Assembly (NCBI RefSeq): GCF_017377875.1
Contig: NZ_CP070975.1
Span: forward strand, 1,860,001 to 1,924,000
Source of the DNA: Alcaligenes sp. SORT26
GTDB lineage: Bacteria; Pseudomonadota; Gammaproteobacteria; Burkholderiales; Burkholderiaceae_B
DNA length: 64,000 nucleotides
Direction: 5' to 3'
The notes below the pieces were generated by a model that was not told where the DNA came from, ran no database searches, and saw only the letters and a program-made list of their open reading frames with translations. Both the position numbers and the translations under genes were made by a program. The first letter of the stretch is position 1. Each line of letters opens with the position of its first letter. This document shows, in pieces, positions 1 through 9,839 of this stretch.

Positions 1-717
1 GCGACCATTGCCCAGATCGCTGGTCATCGCTGTTAACCAGCTACCACCCAGCAAGCCACCGGCATAGCGCATGGGGTTGCGGCCTGCCCAGTAAGACACG
101 GGGGCTCCGGCCAGAATCAAGGGACCAAACAACTCCGGCCACACAGCCGCCGCCATCATGATCTGCCAGCCCGCCTGACAATTACCGATCACCACCGGCT
201 TGCCCTGACTTTCTGGATGCAGCTCGGCCGCTTTGCTGACAAAGGCAGCATGGGCACGCATCACATCCTCAACCGTCTGGCCAGGAACAGGGTCCGGTAA
301 AAATCCGACAAAGTAGCAAGGGTGCCCGGCTTGCAGCGCGGCACCGATTTCACTATCCGACTTGAAACCACCGATGCCCGGCCCATGACCGGCACGGGGA
401 TCAACCACCAGAAACGGACGTTTGCTGGGGTCGGTAGGCTGATCTTCCGGTGCCAGAATACGCACCATCAGATAGTTGACGGGTCGGGGAAGAGTCAGAC
501 CCGACATGACCAGTTCGGCCGGGAAGTTCAGCACATTCGGCACTTCTACCTTGCGTTGGGCCTGGTACTGATCCCCGACCTGACGCTCGATATCGGCATA
601 CAGAATGGCGCGCTGCCAGGCGTCCACAAAGTACGAGGAGACGGTCTGACCCAGGTTCCAGGGATTCATCATCCAGGGGGACCAGGCCGTGCTGTCGTCA
701 CGAGACTTATCTGTCAT
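1..717 (-). CDS. DUF3141 family protein, PHA-synthase-like alpha/beta hydrolase (partial)
   Basis: The C-terminal part lies beyond the left edge; about 239 N-terminal residues are visible. The protein starts MTDKSRDDSTAWSPWMMNPW and runs into an alpha/beta-hydrolase region, with VDPRAGHGPGIGGFKSDSEI and then VVIGNCQAGWQ, which sits where a nucleophile elbow would be. This resembles the DUF3141 proteins often found next to PHB genes, which are distant relatives of PhaC; their function is not established. ATG codons are adjacent at 718-720 and 715-717; the second is better spaced from the GGGAG upstream. It follows phaA by 28 bp on the same strand and is probably the last visible gene of the phaP-phaB-phaA run. 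Confidence 0.8.
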   Translation of the reverse strand, partial: MTDKSRDDSTAWSPWMMNPWNLGQTVSSYFVDAWQRAILYADIERQVGDQYQAQRKVEVPNVLNFPAELVMSGLTLPRPVNYLMVRILAPEDQPTDPSKRPFLVVDPRAGHGPGIGGFKSDSEIGAALQAGHPCYFVGFLPDPVPGQTVEDVMRAHAAFVSKAAELHPESQGKPVVIGNCQAGWQIMMAAAVWPELFGPLILAGAPVSYWAGRNPMRYAGGLLGGSWLTAMTSDLGNGR

Positions 718-745
718 CATCTTCTCCCTTCAATCAGCTAGCTGT

Positions 746-1930
746 TCAAGCGGCCTCAATGGCAATGGCTACGCCTTGACCGCCACCAATGCACAGAGTG
801 GCCAGACCTTTCTGGCCACCACGGCGACGCAGTTCATGAACCAGGGTGACCAACACGCGCGCACCGGACGCACCAATGGGGTGACCCAAGGCAATCGCAC
901 CGCCGTTGACGTTGACCTTGCTCATGTCCCACTGCAAGTCTTTGGCCACAGCCAGCGATTGGGCGGCAAAGGCTTCGTTAGCTTCGATCAGATCCAGTTG
1001 ATCAATTTCCCAACCCACTTTCTTCAAGACCTTGCGGCTGGCCGACACGGGGCCAATCCCCATGATGGCCGGGTCCACACCCGTGCTGGCCCAGCCACGA
1101 ATCCACGCCAGGACAGGCAGACCCAATTCCTTGACCTTGTCGGCGCTGGCCAGCAAGAGCACAGCGGCACCATCATTAATGGTGGACGCGTTACCTGCCG
1201 TGACCGTGCCGTCTTTCTTGAAGGCAGGACGCAGCTTGGCCAGGGATTCCAGTGTGGTTTGTGCGCGTGGTTGCTCGTCGGCCTCGACACGGACGGGATC
1301 GCCTTTGCGCTGGGGCACGTCGATCGGAGTGATCTCGTCCTTGAAGCGTCCGGCTTCCATGGCCGCTACGGCTTTACGCTGGGACTCCACCGCAAAAGCA
1401 TCTTGCTGCTCACGGCTGATCTCATAACGCTCGGCCAGATTTTCTGCCGTGATACCCATGTGGTAATTGTGGAAGGCATCAGTCAAACCGTCGCGCAACA
1501 AGGTGTCGTCCATCATGGCGTGGCCCAGACCCAAACCTGTGCGCGCCTTGTGCACCACAAAGGGAGCCAGGCTCATGCTTTCCTGACCACCGGCGAGCAC
1601 CAGATCCGCATCGCCCAGGGCAATGGCCTGAGCCGCCAGATGCACCGCTTTCAGGCCCGAACCGCAGAGCTTGTTCAGGGACATGGAGGGGACTTCATAA
1701 GGCAGGCCAGCGTTCACGGCCGCCTGGCGAGCCGGGTTCTGCCCGGCTCCAGCAGTCAGAATCTGACCCAGAATGACTTCATCAATCTGTTCGGCTGCCA
1801 CGCCTGTGCTCTGGAGCACGGCACGAATCAGTTGTGCGCTCAAATCATGGGCGGGCACCGTAGACAGCCCCCCTTGAAAGCGTCCAATGGGGGTACGAGT
1901 CGCCGCAACAATCGCGATATCTTTGTGCAT
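746..1930 (-). CDS. phaA: Acetyl-CoA acetyltransferase (beta-ketothiolase)
   Basis: A 394-residue thiolase that condenses two acetyl-CoA to acetoacetyl-CoA, the first step of PHB synthesis (the reverse reaction is possible). The nucleophilic Cys lies in NKLCGSG, the catalytic His in GHPIGASG and the second Cys in LCIGGGQG; length is normal for the family. In-frame ATGs exist at 1945, 1936 and 1930. Only the one at 1930 has an AAAGGA at usual spacing, so [14 protein letters not shown] is taken as the N-terminus. It lies 70 bp downstream of phaB on the same strand, so role and symbol follow mainly from context. Confidence 0.93.
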   Translation of the reverse strand: MHKDIAIVAATRTPIGRFQGGLSTVPAHDLSAQLIRAVLQSTGVAAEQIDEVILGQILTAGAGQNPARQAAVNAGLPYEVPSMSLNKLCGSGLKAVHLAAQAIALGDADLVLAGGQESMSLAPFVVHKARTGLGLGHAMMDDTLLRDGLTDAFHNYHMGITAENLAERYEISREQQDAFAVESQRKAVAAMEAGRFKDEITPIDVPQRKGDPVRVEADEQPRAQTTLESLAKLRPAFKKDGTVTAGNASTINDGAAVLLLASADKVKELGLPVLAWIRGWASTGVDPAIMGIGPVSASRKVLKKVGWEIDQLDLIEANEAFAAQSLAVAKDLQWDMSKVNVNGGAIALGHPIGASGARVLVTLVHELRRRGGQKGLATLCIGGGQGVAIAIEAA

Positions 1931-2000
1931 ATCCATTCCTTTCATAAGTCGCAGACCCGACTAGCGGGCCCATACAGGCAGCAGCCGAACCGAGTCGAGC

Positions 2001-2747
2001 CTAGTACATATGCTGGCCGCCATTCATGGCGACATTACTACCTGTCATAAATCCGGCTGCTTCGCTGGCAATGAAGGTGACCAAGGCCGCGATTTCCTCC
2101 GGCTTGCCCAGACGGCCCACCGGAATGCCCGCGATGATGCTGTTACGCACATCTTCAGGCACGGCCATGACCATTTGCGTGGCCAGATAACCGGGGGAGA
2201 TCGTATTCACCGTCACGCCCTTGCGCGCCACTTCCTGAGCCAGCGCCTTGGTAAAGCCGTGCATCCCTGCCTTGGCGGCCGAGTAGTTGGTTTGACCAAA
2301 CTGCCCCTTGCTGCCATTAATAGAAGAGATGTTGATCACACGGCCCCAGCCACGTTCCAGCATGCTGTCAATAAAGGGCTTGGTGACGTTAAAGACCGAG
2401 TCCAGATTGACGCGCAGCACATCGTCCCACTTGTCTTTGCTCAATTTGCGGAAGGTGCCGTCGCGCGTAATACCGGCGTTATTGATCAGGATGTCGACCT
2501 GTTGGCCGTCCTTTGCAATCGCCTGCGCCATTTGCTGGCACGACTCGAAGTCCGCCACATCAACGTGATAGCCCTGGAACACATAGCCTGCGTCGGCCTG
2601 CTCTTTCAGCCAGATCTGGGCATCGGCATCGCTGCGCGAGTGAGTCACCAGAACATGGTGACCCGCATCATGCAAAGCGCGGGCGATCTCTTGACCCAGA
2701 CCGCCCATACCACCTGTCACCAACGCAGTGCGTTTAACCGTAGACAT
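2001..2747 (-). CDS. phaB: Acetoacetyl-CoA reductase (SDR family)
   Basis: A 248-residue short-chain dehydrogenase expected to reduce acetoacetyl-CoA to (R)-3-hydroxybutyryl-CoA with NADPH, supplying monomer to PhaC. It shows the cofactor-binding motif TGGMGGLG near residue 12, NNAG near 90, and the catalytic Ser in NISSINGSKGQFGQ followed by YSAAK. The phrase NGSKGQFGQTNYSAAKAG is typical of PhaB rather than FabG, and the protein ends GGQHMY as PhaB proteins do. The stop of phaP is only 5 bp upstream, so the two are cotranscribed. Confidence 0.95.
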   Translation of the reverse strand: MSTVKRTALVTGGMGGLGQEIARALHDAGHHVLVTHSRSDADAQIWLKEQADAGYVFQGYHVDVADFESCQQMAQAIAKDGQQVDILINNAGITRDGTFRKLSKDKWDDVLRVNLDSVFNVTKPFIDSMLERGWGRVINISSINGSKGQFGQTNYSAAKAGMHGFTKALAQEVARKGVTVNTISPGYLATQMVMAVPEDVRNSIIAGIPVGRLGKPEEIAALVTFIASEAAGFMTGSNVAMNGGQHMY

Positions 2748-2752
2748 ACCGC

Positions 2753-3199
2753 TTATGCTCCCTTTTTAGTGTCAGAGGCGCTGGCAGCATTTGCCCAAGG
2801 TGCGCCCCACTGCTTGAAAATATCCATGACTGGCACAGCGGCGCTGGTGTTGCTGACCACGCCCATGACCGACTTCTGCCAGGCTTCCAGCGCTTCTTGC
2901 AAACCGTTGGTGAACTCGGTCTGGTTCTGAATGGCCAGTTCATTGATGGTCTGGCTGTCATTCACACCGTGCTGGAACAAACGCCAGAAGGTGTCGGCAG
3001 GCAAGGTCGCCAGAGACTGCCAATTGCCGGTTTGCAGCAGGCCTTCAATTTCAGCCGTGGTCTGCTCCATGCTCCTCATGCTGCTTTTCTGTACGGACTC
3101 CAACCAACGATGACCACCCGCCTGCAGCAGGCGGGTGATACGCAGTTGCAACTCAACATTGGCCTTGTACAGATCCAGGGGAAGTGTCTCCATGCTCAT
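2753..3199 (-). CDS. phaP: Phasin family protein (PHB granule surface)
   Basis: A 148-residue helical protein without signal peptide. Its N-terminal half (LPLDLYKANVELQLRITRLLQAGGHRWLES) is the amphipathic, heptad-like pattern of phasins, which coat PHB granules and control their size and number. The ATG at 3199 has a strong AAGGAG six bases upstream. It sits directly ahead of phaB and phaA. A terminator hairpin (3217-3242) separates it from the ABC exporter genes upstream, so it probably has its own promoter or depends on readthrough. Family assignment rests on pattern, size and context. Confidence 0.85.
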   Translation of the reverse strand: MSMETLPLDLYKANVELQLRITRLLQAGGHRWLESVQKSSMRSMEQTTAEIEGLLQTGNWQSLATLPADTFWRLFQHGVNDSQTINELAIQNQTEFTNGLQEALEAWQKSVMGVVSNTSAAVPVMDIFKQWGAPWANAASASDTKKGA

Positions 3200-3216
3200 C
3201 GAAATCTCCTTAAAGG

Positions 3217-3242
3217 AAAAAAGTGCCCCCTGAGGGGGCCCA
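3217..3242 (-). terminator. Rho-independent terminator of the ABC exporter operon
   Basis: Read on the minus strand, GCCCCC-TCA-GGGGGC is followed by ACTTTTTT. The stem is 6 G:C pairs with a 3-nt loop. It lies directly after the stop of the ABC permease at 3248 and partly abuts the phaP ribosome-binding site, so exporter transcripts should largely stop before phaP. Confidence 0.7.
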
Positions 3243-3247
3243 GTCCA

Positions 3248-4372
3248 TCAAGCCATCTGAGAGATGGTGTTACGAAAACGCCGCAGCGACAGGACAAACA
3301 GGGCTGTCCCAATCACCAGCAGGGCTAAAAAGGGTTGCCATACGGTTTCAATACCAGCACCGCGGAACAATATGGCCTGCCCTAAAGACACGAAGTGCGT
3401 AGTGGGGGCCAGTTGCATCAGGTTTTGCACAATTTCCGGCATGCTCTCACGGGGCGTGCGACCGCCCGAGAGCAAGTTCATGGGCAACAAGGTCAACATC
3501 AGGAGCAAACCGAATTGCGGCATGCTGCGCGACAAGGTGGCCAGATAAATACCCATGGAGGTCATGGCAAACAGACACAGCACCGCACCACACAAGAACA
3601 GCGGGATAGAACCTTCAATAGGAACGCCCAACAATCCGCGCACCACAAAATTGAGCGAAGCCGCCGTGGCAATCAGCACCACCAGACCCATCGCCGTGAC
3701 TTTGGAGGCCATGATCTCGCCCGGTGTAACGGGCATCACCAGCAAGTGTTCGATGGTGCCGTGCTCACGCTCCCGAATCAGGGCAGCCCCGGTCAGGATG
3801 ATGGACAACATGGCCACCGAGTTGATGACCTCGGCAATACTGCCGAACCAGGCTTTTTCCAGTGTGGGGTTAAAACGAATCCGCAAGGCCAGATCCACCG
3901 GCAAGGTATCGATGCTGCGATAACGCCGCACGAACTCGTTGACCTCGCCCATCACCACCTGCTGGATGTAGTTATTGCCGGTAAAGGCCTGACTCATGCG
4001 GGTAGCATCAATGTTCAATTGCACTTCAGGACTGCGCCCGGCCAGCACGTCACGCTGAAAATTGGGGGGAATATTCAGCACAAAGGTGAACGCCCCCGTA
4101 TCCATGCCCGAGTCCATTTCTCCGTACTCGATCATGTGCGGATGAATGAACTCCGGCGGATAAAAGGCCGAAGTAATACGGGCCGACAAAGGGCTTTGGT
4201 CCTGATCCACAATCGCAATAGGTGCATTGTTCAGGGTTTCCGGCTGGGCCGTTGCCGAGGTGTAAATCGAGACCGAGAACACATATACGATGAGCAGCAA
4301 CATCATGGGGTCGCGCGCCAGACTCCACAGCTCTTTGCGACCCAGCAACAGCACATTCTTGAGTTTTCTCAT
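3248..4372 (-). CDS. ABC-2 type transporter permease (YhhJ/YbhR-like)
   Basis: A 374-residue inner-membrane permease. One hydrophobic segment lies at residues about 18-40, followed by a large periplasmic part (about 45-175) and then five hydrophobic segments, with the ABC-2 signature REREHGTIEHLLVMPVTPGEIMASK near residues 200-225. This is the MDR/YhhJ layout. It is the last gene of the exporter, 1 bp after the RbbA-like gene, and should pair with that protein's own membrane half to form the channel. Substrate unknown; such systems usually export drugs or hydrophobic compounds. Confidence 0.9.
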   Translation of the reverse strand: MRKLKNVLLLGRKELWSLARDPMMLLLIVYVFSVSIYTSATAQPETLNNAPIAIVDQDQSPLSARITSAFYPPEFIHPHMIEYGEMDSGMDTGAFTFVLNIPPNFQRDVLAGRSPEVQLNIDATRMSQAFTGNNYIQQVVMGEVNEFVRRYRSIDTLPVDLALRIRFNPTLEKAWFGSIAEVINSVAMLSIILTGAALIREREHGTIEHLLVMPVTPGEIMASKVTAMGLVVLIATAASLNFVVRGLLGVPIEGSIPLFLCGAVLCLFAMTSMGIYLATLSRSMPQFGLLLMLTLLPMNLLSGGRTPRESMPEIVQNLMQLAPTTHFVSLGQAILFRGAGIETVWQPFLALLVIGTALFVLSLRRFRNTISQMA

Positions 4373-4373
4373 C

Positions 4374-7115
4374 TCACTTCTCCTGCTTTTTCAGCAGCAT
4401 GACTGCCGCACCCAACACCACCGGAATCGCCAAAAGCAAAGCGAACAAAGCACCATGCAGATCCGAGAAAGTCAGCGCCTTGTTAAATACCCCGCGACTG
4501 ATGTTGAACATATGGGTGGCCGGGTAAATCTCGCCCGCCCAGCGGCTGATCCCTTCCATGGAAGACACCGGATTCAACAAACCGGACAGTTGCGTGGCGG
4601 GCAGCATGGTGCCAATCATGGCAAAGAACATGGCCGCGATCTGGCTTTGCGTCACGGTGGACGCCACCAGACCCATGCCGGTTGAGATCACGCAGAACAT
4701 CAAGGTCGCCACACTCAAGGTCAGGAAACTGCCCTTGATCGGTACATCGAAGACCGTGATCGCCAATAGACACATGCACAAAAAGTTGATCATCGCCAAG
4801 CCGATATAGGGAATCTGCTTGCCCAGCAGAAACTCCACTCGCGTCACCGGCGTAACGTACAGATTGATGATGGAACCCAACTCTTTTTCGCGCACCACGG
4901 ACAGCGCCGTCAGCATGGCAGGCAGCATCAGCAAGAGCACCGGAATCACCGCGGGCACCATGGCGGGCAAGCTCTTGACGTCCGGGTTGTAACGGTAACG
5001 GTCCTGAATACTGGCGGGCACTACCAAGGCCCCTGCCCCCAGGCGCTCCTTGGCCTGCGTAATCAGCCATTGCTGGTGCATGGCTTTGACGTAGCCTTGA
5101 ATGGTCTCGGCGCGGGTTGGCATGGAGCCATCGACCCAGGCGGCAATTTCTGGTTTGCTGCCACGCAGAACATCACGGCCAAAGCCGGGCGGGATTTCAA
5201 TCGCCAGCGCAATCTTGCCGCGCCGCATTCTGTTGTCCAGGTCCTCGTAATCTGTCAGCGGCGGCTGCTCCAGAAAATAACGGGAACCGGACAGGTTCAA
5301 GGCATAGTTCTGGCTGATGCTAGTTTGATCGCGGTCCAGCACGGCGTAGCGCAAATCCTCTACGTCCAGTGTGATACCAAAACCCATCACAAACAGCAAA
5401 ATCAGGGAACCGGCCAGGGCCAGGGTCGCTCGTACCGGGTCCCGACGTAGCTCCAGCGCCTCGCGCCAGGTGTAGCTTAGTAGACGCTGCAAGCTGAAAC
5501 GGTCTGGTTTGCCGCCATGTTCCTGTTCATCAGAAACCACGGCCTGTTCTGTCGCGGCTTCCACTTCTGGCTCAGGGCCACTCGCTTCCAGCAGATAGCC
5601 GATAAAGGCCTCTTCCAGATCAGCAGCACCGCGTTTTTTAACCAGATTGGCCGGTGTGTCGCTATCCAGCACTTTACCGGCATGCATCATGGACATGCGG
5701 TCGCAACGCTCGGCCTCGTTCATGAAGTGGGTCGAGATAAAGATCGTGACCTTGTCGCGGCGGGATAACTCAATCAGCAATCGCCAGAAATTATCACGTG
5801 CTACCGGGTCCACGCCGGAGGTGGGTTCATCCAGGATCAGCAGCTCGGGTTTATGCACCATCGCGACTGCCAAAGACAAACGCTGACGCATCCCCAAAGG
5901 AATGGCATCAGGCAGGCGATCCAGAATCTGCCCCAGATCAAAGCGCTCCACCATCTCGGCGACACGAGCCTCAACCTCCTCGGCAGGAACGTGGAAAAGC
6001 TGAGCGTGCAGCACCAGGTTTTGTCGTACGGTCAGTTCGCTATACAGGGAGAAAGCCTGCGACATATAGCCCACGCGACGGCGGGTATCAATGTCTTTAG
6101 GATTCACCTCGTGGCCGAACAGCCAGGCCTGGCCTTCAGACGCGGGCAACAAACCGGTCAGCATCTTCATGGTGGTGGACTTGCCGCAACCATTCGAGCC
6201 CAGGAAGCCGAAAATCTCGCCGCGTCGGATGCGGAAGGAGACGCTATCGACAGCCGTAAAGTCACCAAAACGAATCGTCAGCCCTTCGGCTTCAATCGCG
6301 ATATCGTCGGCATCCACCTCCAGGGGCGGAATTTCTACTGCTTTATGACCTTGGCGTTTGTCTTCAGGCAACAAGCGGATAAAGGCCTGCTCCAGACTTT
6401 TGCTTTCTGTGCGCTCCAGCAATTCCTTGGGCGTTCCGGTAGCCAGAATCTGGCCATCATCCATGGCGACCAGCCAATCAAAGCGCTGGGCTTCGTCCAT
6501 ATAAGCGGTGGCCACAATTACGCTCATGCTGGGTCGTTCGATGCGAATACGCTCGATCAAGTCCCAGAACTGCTTGCGAGCCAAGGGGTCCACACCGGTG
6601 GTGGGTTCATCCAGCAGCAGAAAATCCGGGTCGTGAATCAGTGCGCAGCACAGACCCAGCTTTTGTTTCATACCACCGGACAACTTGCCAGCCGGACGGG
6701 TCAAAAAGGGATACAGGCCCGTGCTACGCGTCAAGTCGTCAATGCGACGGCGACGCTCGGCGGCATCATGCCCAAACAGGCGGCCAAAGAACTGCAGGTT
6801 CTCTTCCACCGACAAGGTGGGATACAAGTTCTTGCCCAGACCTTGGGGCATGTAGGCAATGCGCGGGCAAATCTGTTCGCGATGGCTTTTTTCCGCCATA
6901 TCGCCACCCAGCACTTCAATGCGCCCTTCCTGAATGACGCGGGCACCCGCCAGCAGGGACAGCAAGCTGGATTTACCCACGCCATCAGGACCAATCAGTC
7001 CGACCATGCAAGCGGCAGGAACATCCAGGCTTAAACGATCCAGTGCGAGCGTGTCGCCATAACGCTGACTAAGCTCAACAACGCGAGCAACTGCCGCCGC
7101 TTGCTGCTTGGGCAT
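4374..7115 (-). CDS. rbbA: Fused double ABC ATPase / ABC-2 permease (RbbA/YhiH-like)
   Basis: A 913-residue fusion. Nucleotide-binding domain 1 covers about 10-240 (Walker [10 protein letters not shown] at 42-50, signature LSGGMKQK, Walker [11 protein letters not shown]). Domain 2 covers about 270-500 ([10 protein letters not shown] near 305; degenerate signature [11 protein letters not shown]; Walker [11 protein letters not shown]). An ABC-2 permease fills the C-terminal 360 residues with [25 protein letters not shown]. Domain order and length match E. coli RbbA/YhiH (about 911 aa), described as ribosome-associated ATPase and as exporter. Here the HlyD adaptor 3 bp upstream, an outer-membrane channel and a second permease argue for export. 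The C-terminal LLKKQEK follows the last membrane segment. Confidence 0.9.
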   Translation of the reverse strand: MPKQQAAAVARVVELSQRYGDTLALDRLSLDVPAACMVGLIGPDGVGKSSLLSLLAGARVIQEGRIEVLGGDMAEKSHREQICPRIAYMPQGLGKNLYPTLSVEENLQFFGRLFGHDAAERRRRIDDLTRSTGLYPFLTRPAGKLSGGMKQKLGLCCALIHDPDFLLLDEPTTGVDPLARKQFWDLIERIRIERPSMSVIVATAYMDEAQRFDWLVAMDDGQILATGTPKELLERTESKSLEQAFIRLLPEDKRQGHKAVEIPPLEVDADDIAIEAEGLTIRFGDFTAVDSVSFRIRRGEIFGFLGSNGCGKSTTMKMLTGLLPASEGQAWLFGHEVNPKDIDTRRRVGYMSQAFSLYSELTVRQNLVLHAQLFHVPAEEVEARVAEMVERFDLGQILDRLPDAIPLGMRQRLSLAVAMVHKPELLILDEPTSGVDPVARDNFWRLLIELSRRDKVTIFISTHFMNEAERCDRMSMMHAGKVLDSDTPANLVKKRGAADLEEAFIGYLLEASGPEPEVEAATEQAVVSDEQEHGGKPDRFSLQRLLSYTWREALELRRDPVRATLALAGSLILLFVMGFGITLDVEDLRYAVLDRDQTSISQNYALNLSGSRYFLEQPPLTDYEDLDNRMRRGKIALAIEIPPGFGRDVLRGSKPEIAAWVDGSMPTRAETIQGYVKAMHQQWLITQAKERLGAGALVVPASIQDRYRYNPDVKSLPAMVPAVIPVLLLMLPAMLTALSVVREKELGSIINLYVTPVTRVEFLLGKQIPYIGLAMINFLCMCLLAITVFDVPIKGSFLTLSVATLMFCVISTGMGLVASTVTQSQIAAMFFAMIGTMLPATQLSGLLNPVSSMEGISRWAGEIYPATHMFNISRGVFNKALTFSDLHGALFALLLAIPVVLGAAVMLLKKQEK

Positions 7116-7118
7116 GGT

Positions 7119-8201
7119 TTACTCCGTCAAGGTAGAAGTCAGCGACTCAGGCCAACTGGCATTGGGGTCCAGCTTCACCCAGGCCACACCGGGCAAGCCG
7201 GTCTTGACTTGCTCCAGGTGCTTTTTCAGCAATTCAGGGGCAATCTGGGCCTTGACGCGGAACATCAGCTTTTGGCGCTCCGAGGCAGTTTCTACGCTCT
7301 TGGGCGTGAACTGGGCCGAACTGGCCACGAAGGACACCGTAGCGGGGACCGGAATATTAGGGATGGCATCCAGCACCAGACGAACTTCGGTACCCAGAGC
7401 GACCTTGCCCGCCACTTCGCTAGGCAGGAAGAAAGTCATGTACACATCGGACAGGTCCAGCACGTTCAGCACACGACCACCGGCACCCAGCACTTCACCG
7501 GGTTGAGCAACACGGAATTGCACACGGCCATCGCGGGGGCTGACCAGTTTGCTATCACGCAAGTCGGCTTCGATACGGGCAACAGCGGCCGTGGCAGCTT
7601 CCACGGCAGAACGTGCGCCAATCAACTGAGCTTTAGCGGCGTTGATAGCGGCTTCCGATGCGGTGGCCTGGGCCTTGGTAGCAGCGACGACAGCCTGGGC
7701 ACCACGCACACGGGCGCGGTCATCATCCAGTTCCTGAGCCGAAGCAGCACCTTCTTTGGACAAGGTGGTGGAACGGGCCAGACGACGTTGAGCCGCATCC
7801 AGCTCCGACTCACGCTGACCAATCAAGGCTTTGGCGGCGATGGCATCGCTTTCACGCAAGGCAACCTGAGCCTCGGAGGCAGCCACATTATTTTCTGCCT
7901 GACGCAAACCGGCTACCGCTTCATCCCGAGCCGCTTCCAGACTGTCTTGCTGCATGATGGCCAGAACCTCGCCTTCCTTCACGAAGTCGCCTTCATGAGC
8001 GGCAATGCTCTGGATACGGCCGGCAAACTTGGTGGAGATATCAATCTCGGTGGCTTCGATACGGCCATTGCCGCTCACAAAGCCTTCTCCCGGGCCAGTG
8101 TTGGACATTTTCTGCCATGCCCACCAACCCAGGCCAAGAACCCCGGCAACGATCAGGACAGGAACAAGATTTTTTTTCAAAGAGGAAGATTGTTTGCTCA
8201 T
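7119..8201 (-). CDS. HlyD/EmrA-type periplasmic adaptor (YhiI-like)
   Basis: A 360-residue membrane-fusion protein joining the inner-membrane ABC part to the outer-membrane channel. It has a short cytoplasmic start, one membrane anchor (LVPVLIVAGVLGLGWWAW, about 12-29), a biotinyl-lipoyl half domain (GRIEATEIDISTKFAGRIQSI), a long Ala-rich coiled-coil hairpin (about 85-215) and the second lipoyl half with SPRDGRVQFRVAQPGEVLGAGGRVLNV. The start codon overlaps the stop of the channel gene by 4 bp (8198-8201) and the RbbA-like gene follows after 3 bp, so all are translated from one mRNA. Confidence 0.92.
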   Translation of the reverse strand: MSKQSSSLKKNLVPVLIVAGVLGLGWWAWQKMSNTGPGEGFVSGNGRIEATEIDISTKFAGRIQSIAAHEGDFVKEGEVLAIMQQDSLEAARDEAVAGLRQAENNVAASEAQVALRESDAIAAKALIGQRESELDAAQRRLARSTTLSKEGAASAQELDDDRARVRGAQAVVAATKAQATASEAAINAAKAQLIGARSAVEAATAAVARIEADLRDSKLVSPRDGRVQFRVAQPGEVLGAGGRVLNVLDLSDVYMTFFLPSEVAGKVALGTEVRLVLDAIPNIPVPATVSFVASSAQFTPKSVETASERQKLMFRVKAQIAPELLKKHLEQVKTGLPGVAWVKLDPNASWPESLTSTLTE

Positions 8202-9703
8202 AGCTGGCTCGAGGATGGATCCGAAGTAGAGGAGTTATGGGTGTTGGTCAGGGGCTCGGCAGGGTCCAGCCCACCGCCCAAGGCGCTATACATGGCAATC
8301 TGGCTGGCCAGAAGCGCACGGCGCGTTTGCACGACTTGCTGCTCCACATCCAGCAAATCGCGCTGCGCATCCAGCACTTCCAGATAAGCGGCCGAGCCGT
8401 TGTCGTAACGCATTTGTGCCAAACGAGCGCGCTCGGTCTGGGCGCTTCGGGCCACTAACTGGACTTCCAGTTGCTGACTTAACCAATGACGGGTCGACAA
8501 GGCGTCTGACACTTCACGGAAGGCGGTTTGAATCGCTTTCTCGTACTCGGCAACACGCATGTCACGACGTACATAAGAGACGTCCAGATTGGCGCTGCGA
8601 CGGCCGCCGTCAAAAATAGGCAGGGAAATGGTGGGGGCGAACATCCAGGCCTTGCTGCCTGAATCAAACAAGCCATCCAGCTCGGCACTGGCCGTACCAA
8701 AATTGCCTGTCAAGGCGATGCGCGGGAAGAAAGCGGCTCGCGCGGCACCAATATTGGCATTGGCCGCACGCAGCTTGTGTTCAGCCGCAATAATGTCGGG
8801 ACGCCACATCATCAGGTCTGAAGGCAGGCCGGGGGCCAGTTCAGCCAGCATGACGTTTTCATTCAATGGCGCGCCAGTTGGGGAAACTCCAGGGTCTGCA
8901 CCCAATAGCTGCTGCAGAGCATGCAGTTGCACAGCACGTTGCTGCTCCAACTGGGCCAGCATGGACTGGGCCTGGGTCAGCAAGGTTTGCACCTGGGTCA
9001 CATCCAGTTTGGACGTTGCTCCTACCTCGTAGCGGCGGGAGAAAATACGGTAGGACTCCTGACGAGTCTCTACACTTTTACGAGCGATCTGCACACGCTC
9101 GTCCAGCTCGCGCACCACAATATAGTTATTGGCCACTTGCGAGACCAGAGCCACATGAACGGCTTGTCGGCCCGCTTCGGTCGCCAGCCAGCCTTGCAAG
9201 GCGGCATCTTCCAGACTACGGACCCGACCCCACAAATCCAGTTCCCAACTGGTCAACCCGACTTGAGCGCGGTAATCGCCTCCCGTTACGGCCTGGCCGC
9301 TAGGATTCATATCCCCCGGCACGCGCGAACGAGCGGTCTGACCACCTACAGTAAATTCCGGGAAGCGTTCGCTACGCTGCAAATTCAGCATGGCGCGGGC
9401 CTCATCCACCCGCAGGACCGCCACGCGCATATCGCGGTTATTTTCCAGTGCGGTCTCAATGAGCTTGCCCAGAACCGGATCTTTAAAGTACTCGCGCCAG
9501 CCCAAGTCGCGAGCTCGTACCGCAGTGGCCGAGCCAGCCGACAGGTCTGAATAGGCTTGCGGAACAGGGGAAGCTGGCTGATCGTAATCGGGCGCCATCG
9601 AGGCGCAACCCGCCAGGGTGACCAGCAAGGCAGCCAGCGCGAAATGAGGGCGACGCGCAGCGCTTCGGTGCTTGAGACTCAAATCGTAGGTCTGTGGGGC
9701 CAT
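8198..9703 (-). CDS. Outer-membrane efflux lipoprotein, NodT/TolC family
   Basis: A 501-residue RND/ABC-type outer-membrane channel. It begins with a positive stretch and hydrophobic signal, lipobox LAGC near residues 31-34, then APDYDQPASPVPQ typical of the family. The two tandem channel repeats (about 80-270 and 290-490) are predicted coiled coil with MLNLQRSERFPEF and GAARAAFFPRIALTGNFG. It is the first gene of the four-gene exporter operon. The 136-bp gap to phaC upstream holds two hairpins (9762-9783 and about 9801-9827) that lack a T-run. Confidence 0.92.
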   Translation of the reverse strand: MAPQTYDLSLKHRSAARRPHFALAALLVTLAGCASMAPDYDQPASPVPQAYSDLSAGSATAVRARDLGWREYFKDPVLGKLIETALENNRDMRVAVLRVDEARAMLNLQRSERFPEFTVGGQTARSRVPGDMNPSGQAVTGGDYRAQVGLTSWELDLWGRVRSLEDAALQGWLATEAGRQAVHVALVSQVANNYIVVRELDERVQIARKSVETRQESYRIFSRRYEVGATSKLDVTQVQTLLTQAQSMLAQLEQQRAVQLHALQQLLGADPGVSPTGAPLNENVMLAELAPGLPSDLMMWRPDIIAAEHKLRAANANIGAARAAFFPRIALTGNFGTASAELDGLFDSGSKAWMFAPTISLPIFDGGRRSANLDVSYVRRDMRVAEYEKAIQTAFREVSDALSTRHWLSQQLEVQLVARSAQTERARLAQMRYDNGSAAYLEVLDAQRDLLDVEQQVVQTRRALLASQIAMYSALGGGLDPAEPLTNTHNSSTSDPSSSQL

Positions 9704-9839
9704 TGTAAAAAATGCCTAATGAGAAAAAGGGAAACTGCCGTCAAGACAAAACAGCACGTCAGCGATGGGCTTGCGCCTATCGCCGACATAACACAGAGCG
9801 ACAAGCTCACTGTTTAGCGAGCTTGCATGACCTGACTGC
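9704..9839. other. phaC-exporter intergenic region with two hairpins
   Basis: Between the phaC stop and the channel gene start. A 9-bp stem with one wobble pair and TTGC loop is at 9762-9783 (GCGATGGGC / GCCTATCGC). A second inverted repeat, CAAGCTC / GAGCTTG, lies at about 9801-9827. Neither is followed by a clear T-run on the minus strand, so they may end or attenuate phaC transcription only weakly, or protect the mRNA 3' end. Confidence 0.35.

Noticed and set aside
689-2050. 453-aa plus-strand ORF opposite phaA
   Set aside because: Shadow frame of a thiolase gene with all active-site motifs on the minus strand.
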